The notes under the pieces: generated by a model
What the model was told of the DNA's origin: nothing
Seen by the model: the letters and a program-made list of their open reading frames with translations, nothing else
The model's database searches: none
Origin: Armillaria gallica
Lineage: Eukaryota; Basidiomycota; Agaricomycetes; Agaricales; Physalacriaceae
Assembly (NCBI GenBank): GCA_037576215.1
Contig: JBANDB010000004.1
Span: 5,766,001-5,830,000 of the forward strand
Length of the DNA: 64,000 nucleotides
Reading direction: 5' to 3'
Shown: piece after piece, positions 56,870-64,000 of the stretch
How positions within the stretch are numbered: position 1 is the stretch's first letter
Layout of the letters: every line of letters begins with the position of its first letter
Translations under genes and position numbers: made by a program

Positions 56870-57967
56870 TTGGCAAGGCACAATCCGTTAATCAACTGGA
56901 AAACCAGGAAAATGATGTTTGCTTGGTGTCACTGCCGCAAAACTCCATTCGTTCTCTCCGACGCTGATCCTGATGACAAATGGGACGAAGAGCTGGAGGA
57001 GGGTGAGACCATTCTGGCAATAGACTTCACAAATGCCATTCACGTGCAAGCAACTCATCACACAAATGATCTAGCTGCAAAGGCCAACACGGGAAAAAGA
57101 ACCAAGACCTTCGAAGAAATGGTGCTGGAGTGGTGTAGGGATTTCAAAGATTTATTTGACAAAGATAATTTTGACGAACTTCCCAAACTGAAGCCCTGGG
57201 ACCATGCTATCGAACTCATCCCAAACACTAATGCCAACCTCGACTGCAAGGTCTATCCCCTTAATCGTCATGAGCAAGAGGAGCTTGACAAGTTCCTGGA
57301 CAAGAACCTCTCTAGCGGAAGAATACAGCCATCGAAGTCTCCCATGGCATCACCCTTCTTCTTCATCAAAAAGAAGGACAGTAAATTGTGCCCAGTCCAA
57401 GACTATTGAAAGCTCAACAAGATGATGATCAAAAATCGTTATCCACTTCCACTCATCTCCAAGCTCATGGACAAACTCCAGGGCGCAAAATACTTTTCCA
57501 AGCTTGACGTTTGCTGGGGATATAACAATGTATGCATCAAAACCGGGGATGAATGGAAGGCTGCATTTAGAACTAACCGAGGTCTATTTGAACCAACAGT
57601 TATGTTCTTTGGCCTTACCAATTCACTGGCGACCTTTCAATGGATGATGAACGATATCTTCAAAGACTTTATCGCATCAGGAGATGTCACCATTTACCTC
57701 GATGACATCCTCATTATGTCTAAAACTAAAGAAGAACATCATCGCATCACCTACGAAGTCCTATGGATTCTACGAAAGAACAAGCTATTCCTCAAAGCAG
57801 AGAAATGCAAGTTCGAGGTGTTGGAAACTGAATACCTTAGTGTCATCATCAGCAAAGGAAGTATCCACATGGATCTGGTAAAAGTCAAGGGGATAATGGA
57901 GTGGCCAGTCCCTACCAAAAAACAGCAACTCCAGTCATTCCTAGGTTTCACCAACTTTTACAGATGA
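56870..57967 (+). pseudogene. Gypsy reverse transcriptase
   Basis: Frame broken by TGA at 57,407 and ending in TGA at 57,965. Landmarks: ARHNPLINWKTRKM, YPLNRHEQEELDKFLDKNL, SKSPMASPFFFIKKKD, KYFSKLDVCWGYNN (first catalytic Asp; the usual Arg is Cys here), FGLTNSLATFQWMMN, and IYLDDILIMS (YLDD at about 57,695-57,706), then LGFTNFYR. Complete RT order. Both stop codons lie where relatives have Arg (DY-R-KLN and FYR-R-FI). Copies element RNA into DNA when intact. Confidence 0.85.
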
Positions 57968-58500
57968 TTTATCAAGGGATACAGTAAAATTGTTAAACCA
58001 ATGATGCAGCTAACCAGGAACAAACCGTGGAAGTGGGGAAAGGCACAACAAGAGGCATTCGAGGAATTGAAGAAGCGGCTGGCAAAAGACATGGTATTAG
58101 CAATACCAATGGAAGAAGGCAAATTCCATGTAGAAGCAGATGCTAGTGAAGGGGCCATCAGTGCTGTCTTATCCCAGGAGCAAGAAGGGAAATGGCGACC
58201 TGTCGCGTTCTTATCCAAATCCCTCACCATGACAGAGCGTAACTACGAGATCTATGACAAGGAGCTACTCACCATTATGCTCACCCTTAATGAATGGTGA
58301 CATTACTTGATGGGAGTGACCCAAGACTTCAAGATCTGGACAGATCACCAAAATCTCCAATACTTCTGCAAACCCCAGAAGTTAAATCACTGACAAGCAT
58401 GCTGGATCACTGAGCTAGCCAAGTATCACTTCACCCTCCACCACAAAGCAGGTGTGGCAAATAGAAAAGCTGACTTATGACTTACTCAGCTGAAGGGCAG
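57968..58500 (+). pseudogene. Gypsy RNase H
   Basis: Follows RT in frame. FHVEADASEGAISAVLSQ, PVAFLSKSLTMTERNYEIYDKE and KIWTDHQNLQYF are the RNase H landmarks (catalytic Asp in EADAS). TGA codons at 58,298, 58,391 and 58,478 interrupt it. A frameshift near 58,480-58,500 leads to the integrase frame. Confidence 0.8.
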
Positions 58501-60297
58501 ATCACGAACAAGGTAAGGATGACAATGATGAAGTTGTAGTCCTGAAGCCGGAACACTTCCGTGCCATGATCATGCCAACAATTGAGGAAATGCAGAGGAG
58601 GATCAAACATGCTATGCGCAATCACAGATCCTGGGACAAGAACATCTTGGGATCGCTCAATCATGACTGCGGAATGGAGATGCAGGAAGGACTGCTGTAT
58701 TACAATGAAAGGATTTATGTGCCAAGAGACCATACCCTACAAGGAGAGATCATTGCTCAATCACATGATCACATCACAGCGGGACACCCAGGCATCGAAA
58801 AAAATGAAGGAGCTCATACTGTGAGAATACTGGTGGCCAAAGATGAAAAAGGACATCGAAGCCTATGTTCATGTATGCGAAACCTGTCAACAGACCAAAT
58901 CTAGTACCAAAGCAAAGGCGGCACTGCTACATCCAAACACCATCCCATCACAACCATGGACCCACATATCAGTGGACATGGTCACCAAATTGCCTATGTG
59001 TCATGGTTATGATGCAATCCTTATGATTGTCAACCGCTTCTCCAAGGAGATCATCTCCATTGCCTGCTCCACAGAACTCTTGTCGGAAGGGTAGGCGAAG
59101 ATTCTGCATGATGAAGTATACGCAAAACATGGGATGCCACAAGTCGTCATTTCAGATTGAGGCACTGTATTCGTTTCCAAGTTTATGAAGGACCTATATG
59201 ATTTGCTACAAATTAAAAGCAATGCGTCAACTACCTACCACCCCCAGACAGACAGACAAATGGAACGAGTCAACCAAGAGGTTGAAAAATACCTCCGCAT
59301 TTTCGTCAATCACCTCCAAGATGATTGGGCAGAATGGCTCTCACTGGCTGCCTTTGCACATAACAACCAGGTCCATTCCTCTACTGGCAAAAGTCCATTT
59401 GAAGTCAATTATGGCTTTAACCCACCTATCCTCCCTGGCACAAGAACACAAGCCCCATTCCGAACCCCAGCATCAGGCACATTCATCTCAAAAATGCAAG
59501 AAATCCACGCTGCTGCCAAATGCTCCCTTGAAAGGGCTGCCAACCAGATGAAGGTGCAATATGACAAAAAGAAACATCCCACCATTGAATATTGGGTAGG
59601 GGATAAGGTCTGGCTCAATACAACTAACCTCCATCTTCCATGGCCCAAGAAAAAGCTCGCAGACAAACAAACAGGTCCCTTTGAAATCACTGGCAAGAAA
59701 GGTGCGTCCACTTACACTCTTAAACTCCCAACCAACTGGCACATCCATCCAACATTCAATGAAAGCCTACTCACTCCATACATACCACCAGCCTTCCCGA
59801 ACCAAGAACAACCCCCACCACCGCCACCAGATCTTGTTGATGGGGAAGAACATTATGAAATCGAGAAGGTTCTTGATAGCAGACTTCGTAATGTCAGAGG
59901 CCAGAAAGGACAGCCACACCAAACCAAAACCAATTACTTTGTCAAGTGGAAGGGATATGGACCAGAGTCTAACAGCTGGGTATGGGAAGAAGACATGGAT
60001 GCCGATGAGCTCATCGAGGAATTCCTTGCCGAACACGTCAATGCAGTCATAATAAACCCTATTTGGATCATTGATGCCAAACCTGACCCAGAAGTAACAG
60101 ACTATTTTCACTGGCAGTACCTCATCACAACAAAGTCAGGACCTTCACAATGGTATTGTGAACAAGAGCTAATTCACCTCCAACCATTAATCGAAGGCTT
60201 TTGGATCACTTATGATAATCCTTTCGACGACAGATATAGCGGAGAAGCCAGGGGAATGTACGAGCCAGATTTTAACAACGATTGGGGCAGGCCATAA
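58501..60297 (+). pseudogene. Gypsy integrase with chromodomain
   Basis: The zinc-binding HHCC part is at 58,750-58,905 (SHDHITAGHPG, then CETCQQTK after a frameshift in an A-run near 58,800). The catalytic core has SVDMVTKLP, VVISD (followed by TGA at 59,158) and ERVNQEVE. From 59,185 the frame is open for 370 codons: GKSPFEVNYGF, the VGDKVWL/GPFEI integrase tail, a Pro-rich linker, then a chromodomain (about 59,854-60,036; HYEIEKVLDSRL, YFVKWKGYGPESNSWVWEED). About 85 further residues follow (INPIWIIDAKPDPEVTDYFH), an extension I do not recognise. The chromodomain probably directs insertion to marked chromatin. Confidence 0.85.
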
Positions 60298-60321
60298 CAG
60301 CAGTCAGGATGCCTGCCTTAA

Positions 60322-60332
60322 TGAGAGGGTAA
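60322..60332 (+). other. Polypurine tract of Gypsy element
   Basis: TGAGAGGGTAA directly before the right LTR, the expected plus-strand primer. Purine-rich but with two T residues. Confidence 0.6.
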
Positions 60333-60690
60333 TGTTACAACTTATTCATTTTTCTTATCTTATCTTCAACACTTATCACCTCCTATTCTATCATTAGAGC
60401 ACCTCATGACTATTGCTCATCTTTTGCTCATCATACACATGCCATATGCATGTTCTCGCTTCTTTCTCTCACCAAAGACTTATTATTAGGCTCTCACTTT
60501 TCGTATATAAGTAGTGTAGCTCTCGCTGTATAATCCCCAGCTTTGAGCTAATGTTTATTCATACCAATCTCTTTGCTTAATACTCGCTTAGAACTAAAAG
60601 GCTTAGTCCTATCTCCATTCGTGACTTAACAGTGACTGCCTGAACGCAAGACAGCCATTATTTACACTTGATTGGAGGATTGGGTTAACA
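60333..60690 (+). repeat. Right LTR of Gypsy element
   Basis: 358 bp, TGTTAC...TAACA, same TATA box and AGCTTTGAGCTAAT segment as the left LTR. Followed by GGATT. Confidence 0.95.
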
Positions 60691-62432
60691 GGATTTTACC
60701 CCTGGCATCTGTGGAGTCTCTAAAGCAACATGCCAAAGGGATTTCAGAGATGTCCAATACCTCCGCCCTGTTATACTCTCCCATTGAAGAAGGCAGATTT
60801 GATCGTCTTGCTTATGCAGGCCTTTGCCTCAGCAATCACACATCCTGGCCCCTGTGGCCTGGTGCCAGCCAGGATTTACTGAACCAGGAAAAGAACCAGT
60901 TGTCCCCAGAAGTCTATGCAGAACTTCTGGCTATCTCTTCCAATTTCCTTTATCATTCTGACCACTTGGAGCAAGTTCTCAATCTGGTCAAAGCTCAGTT
61001 CACAGGACCAGCAGTTCAGCAGCTTTCACTGCAGCCCATTGTATGGGGCTATCTTCTTCAGAAGCTCCTACCCCTTAATTTACACTCATGGGATAGTGTC
61101 AGTAGTCTGATTCAGCCTCTATTTGCTGAGATTTCTTTGTCCTATTAGCATGCCGACTACAAACCCCTTCCTGTTTTCTTGGGAAGAGACAAATTGAAGA
61201 TTTGTTTCACTTCTGACAGACTTCACAGATATTCAGGCCCAGTTTGTTTGGTGGAAGCTGTTGAGGAGTATCTATCTCCTTATGTTGCCGATGCCATCTT
61301 CCAGTACTTCAGAGATGCTTGGGACATTGATTTCCATTCTGATCCTGCTGATGAATTCCCCGCACCTCAGGATCCATGGCTCTGTACATTGGTAGCAATA
61401 GCCAGCTCACCTTCTATTCAGAAGGTGCCCATGGCAAATCCTTTCAAGGACAGCTTTTTTGGCCCAGTTATGTTGAACATCAGGACTTATATGGATGTCC
61501 ATAAGTCTCTGCTTGATGACAAATTTCCTTCTTTCAAACTAGATGGCAATCGCTATTCGGTGCTGAAGCTTCTGTACACTTTGATTACATCAGATGAGTT
61601 TGGTGGTGCTTCAATATGCCATCTACACTAGTGTATCACACTGGTGACATTTCTGTGGGTGCTTCATTCAACATCCCCTTGCTCTTGTTTTCTTCTCAAG
61701 GACTGGTGTACACTATCCATGGCCTCCAACTTTTCCCAAATTGCTTTGCATGATACTAAGACCTAGAAACCTGAGGATAAAGAATTAGATGAACTCATTC
61801 TTTATTTCTTGTTGTTATCCCCCAATTAGATTTTCTCTCGTTTTGTTTCTGGGTGTCATCTCGACTGGATAGGCAGGCTCCATGGTGATGATATTGAATT
61901 TGATGGACTCTGGCTAGAAATCTTGGATACATTTATTGTTCAGATGTCACCTGATGTGCTGGACCACCAGGTCTTACAGCAGTTTACAGCACACATTTTC
62001 GAACCTGAGAACCTCTTCACCATCTGTGCAGTGCATATTTGTAGGCACTTGAATGCTACCTACTACCTTCTTCTTCTCGCGCAAGTTCATCCAGATCACT
62101 CAGCTTGGCCCGAGTGCTTGTGGAGGCTTGACACTACACCACTGGCTAAGCACTTTGGTCTGCTAGGTGGTTTTCCAGACTGGACTGGTAGTATTGTTTT
62201 AGAATTTAGGGAATTTATCAAAGGAGGATGTGTGGGAAACTTTGGACTGCCTATGCCTGATCCCCAGCCACCGCAACAAACTCTGGTTGAAGATGAACAC
62301 CCAGTTCATGAATGGTCATTGATGAAGTTGTTACCAAAACTTTGGCATCGAATGCAACAGCGGCAGCACAGTGATACGGCGACAAAAACAGAGGAAATTA
62401 TGATGAATCCTAGCGGTATCAGTGAAGTGTGA
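60691..62432 (+). pseudogene. DUF6535 copy 4, 3' half (behind Gypsy insertion)
   Basis: Resumes in the same frame with ILPLASVESLKQHAK, matching ALPLRSVEPLMQYAE of gene 1, and runs to the final EEIMMNPSGISEV. It is stopped in frame by TAG at 61,146 (Trp in genes 1-3, DYWHADY), at 61,629 and near 61,766 and 61,828; these fit C-to-T or G-to-A changes of TGG or CAG. The segments NPFKDSFFGPVMLNIRTYMD and LDGNRYSVLKLLYTLITSDE are well preserved. A dead gene independent of the insertion. Confidence 0.88.
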
Positions 62433-63110
62433 ATAGGCAGCAACGTTCTTTATTAATATATCTGTAGCACATATGAATTGACGTCTTTTGCAAGTGCATC
62501 ATTTTGCAGCATCTACTTCCTATTCAGAAATTAAGAACTGTTCAACTCTGCTCTAATATCAGAGCCCTGTGAAGGAGGGCAACCCCCATCCATTTGATAT
62601 AAGGACCTATATACAATCTAAGTGGTAAATGGAATGATATACCCTGCCTGCAGCGAACCCCTCTGCAGCAACACATATCTCCAGCTCGTCACTCTCCAGC
62701 TCACATCTCTCCAGCACATGCTCCTTCCAGCGAGAGATCCTTTTCTCGCCACCATTTTCCAGTGAAAGTCTCTCCAGCAATCATTCTACACTCCCCTATG
62801 CTTCTGGGCTAGTTTGACATGCCGTCTCAAAAGATATTGTTCAGTAGACAGTGCCTATAGAGCTCTATATATTGCCGTCCTTTCAAGGAAAGAAGTCGCA
62901 GTGACCACGAGGACCTGGATGGAGGAAGTGATGTGGACTACAAATCAGGTAAATGCCTGGGTATGTGGGAAGGGAGTGAACTTAACCCATTCCTGGCACA
63001 TCTACTGCTGTTCCCGCCCCTGCCACTTCTAGTATCACCATTTCAAAATATCCATCTCACTGGACAACGATAAGTCATCTTGATCAATTATTCACGCTAT
63101 GTGCTAGTGC
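62433..63110. repeat. Downstream segmental repeat, copy 3 (partial)
   Basis: Follows 7,570-8,240 (AATTGACGTCTTTTGCAAGT, GTGAAGGAGGGC, TATACCCTGCCTGC). The minus-strand last exon seen at 8.0 kb is present here in altered form (about 62,830-62,930). Homology ends near 63,110. Confidence 0.7.
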
Positions 63111-64000
63111 GGCTCATGAAGGAGAGTTACGAGTCCAAGTTTACAAGGACTCGTTTTTTATATATATAAAAATCATTCTTTTGTGCTACATTTTGAACCT
63201 GGACCCTGCATTTTAAGTTTTACCTTAGAATTCAACATAATCAAATAAAGGCCTTTTATAGACAGCTGCTTTCAGGATGCTTATAGTGCTAAGGAAACTG
63301 GTGGGCAGCTGCTTTTTTATTACTTCTTGTATGGAATACATATTAAAGAATGTATCCCACTCAAAATTGAGGCTTTGGAGGGTGAGCACAGACTACAGGA
63401 TGCATGTCAAGCATCAATTTGGCTTGCCATGGCATGATCAACTGAGCGCTGATTGAGTGGCTGTGCTACTACTTTTTGTAGTCCTTTACCACCACCTCCC
63501 TCTGCCGCGACACCCATCTACTCCCCGAATAGCCCTCTCATGGGTGTGCAAAGGTATGTTATCAGCATTTCTATATTTACTCCTCTTTTTAGATACTTTT
63601 TACACATCCGGAGACCCCAAGAGCCCTGGATTATGTGCATCCCACCCCCACCAACCATGTAAGCCCTTGAACGAGGCAGCACCCTGTCTCCTCCAATAAT
63701 GACTACAATGACTTTCCCACTGTCAATGGCAACAACGACAATGACTAATACTCGCCGTGGCACGAAATGCAGTCAGAAACACCCTCCCCCAACCAATCCA
63801 CCACCTCTCGCAATGATATCGGTGTCAATCACCCCCATGTACTAGGTTTGTGGCCCTTAAAGATCTCGAATATAGCCAAAGATTTGATATTGGTGCCCAT
63901 CTGCTCCTGTGGGACCCGAATGAGTGAGCACCAATGATGATGATGATGGCCAATAGGACAGCAACGGCAATGGCGGTGGCAGGGATGGGAGACAAATTTT
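63111..64000. other. Unassigned 3' end of window
   Basis: No gene supported. An 8-bp inverted repeat (ACGAGTCC at 63,129-63,136 and GGACTCGT at 63,147-63,154) is followed by a palindromic TTTTTATATATATAAAAA near 63,155-63,172. Small overlapping frames at 63.45-63.76 kb show no recognisable motif. Purine-rich GATGATGATGATGG repeats occur near 63,937-63,950. Confidence 0.3.

Larger units (their letters stand above)
52602..60690 (+). mobile_element. Ty3/Gypsy chromodomain retrotransposon (chromovirus), complete but decayed
   Basis: LTRs at 52,602-52,970 and 60,333-60,690, target duplication GGATT on both sides (52,597-52,601 and 60,691-60,695). Order: LTR, gag, protease, RT, RNase H, integrase, chromodomain, LTR, i.e. 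Ty3/Gypsy. In-frame TGA codons at 57,407, 57,965, 58,298, 58,391, 58,478, 58,822 and 59,158, one TAG (59,092) and several frameshifts make it non-autonomous now. It sits in the plus direction inside exon 3 of DUF6535 copy 4. The insertion plus one duplicate is 8,094 bp, a multiple of 3, so the host frame resumes unchanged behind it. Confidence 0.95.

Noticed and set aside
57407..59160. TGA might be read as an amino acid (recoding or readthrough) in the retrotransposons
   Set aside because: TGA is too frequent, frameshifts and TAG codons are also present, and the intact DUF6535 genes use the standard code. Decay by CGA to TGA explains it better.
1..64000. tRNA, rRNA, CRISPR array, bacterial operon or defence island
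   Set aside because: No cloverleaf-like A/B-box pair, rRNA motif or regularly spaced repeat array was seen, and the genes have short spliceosomal introns.

Overview
The window looks like a repeat-rich, gene-poor stretch of an Agaricomycete (mushroom-forming basidiomycete) nuclear genome. Introns are very short (49-55 nt, GT-AG). The only intact protein family is the fungal DUF6535 family, which is typical of Agaricomycetes. The transposons are those usual in such fungi: a chromodomain Ty3/Gypsy element, two non-LTR LINE lineages and a miniature Copia-like element. No bacterial-type operon, rRNA, tRNA or CRISPR array was recognised. All similarities quoted were read by eye; no database was searched.

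Layout. (1) 1-4.3 kb: scrambled repeats, including a ~2.1-kb block inverted relative to 16.4-18.5 kb, then a DUF6535 relic. (2) 4.6-7.6 kb: DUF6535 gene 1 (942 aa, 3 exons), followed by a convergent, decayed intron-bearing gene at 8.0-9.5 kb. (3) 10-13.8 kb: more scrambled copies. (4) 14.2-15.5 kb: a 1,276-bp Copia-type miniature LTR element with two LTRs identical by eye, a half-tRNA-iMet-type primer site and a 5-bp target duplication. (5) 15.5-24.7 kb: segmental copy carrying DUF6535 gene 2 (990 aa). (6) 24.8-32.6 kb: another segmental copy carrying DUF6535 gene 3 (953 aa), whose C-terminal half is diverged (mosaic). (7) 33.5-34.6 kb: two tandem DUF6535 relics on the minus strand. (8) 34.7-40.7 kb: a nearly complete LINE with endonuclease, reverse transcriptase, RNase H and zinc knuckle, broken by three TGA codons and one frameshift. 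(9) 40.7-48.1 kb: scrambled repeats and exon-intron modules. (10) 49.5-50.9 kb: a second LINE with endonuclease and RT deleted. (11) 51.3-62.4 kb: DUF6535 copy 4, a pseudogene split by a complete 8.1-kb Ty3/Gypsy chromovirus with both LTRs and a GGATT target duplication. (12) 62.4-64 kb: downstream repeat and unassigned sequence.

How it fits together. The DUF6535 gene sits inside a larger unit that has been duplicated several times at the DNA level, since introns and flanks are kept. Most sequence between transposons consists of inverted and truncated copies of a few intron-dense gene modules whose splice sites are often better conserved than their reading frames. Stop codons in the transposons are nearly all TGA at positions where relatives have Arg, and LTR differences are all transitions, many at CpG. 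This points to decay by cytosine deamination.

Most notable: the Gypsy element appears to be self-primed in the Tf1/sushi manner (the presumed 5' end of its transcript is complementary to the sequence just 3' of the LTR); the young miniature Copia element; and the expansion, mosaicism and serial breakage of the DUF6535 family.
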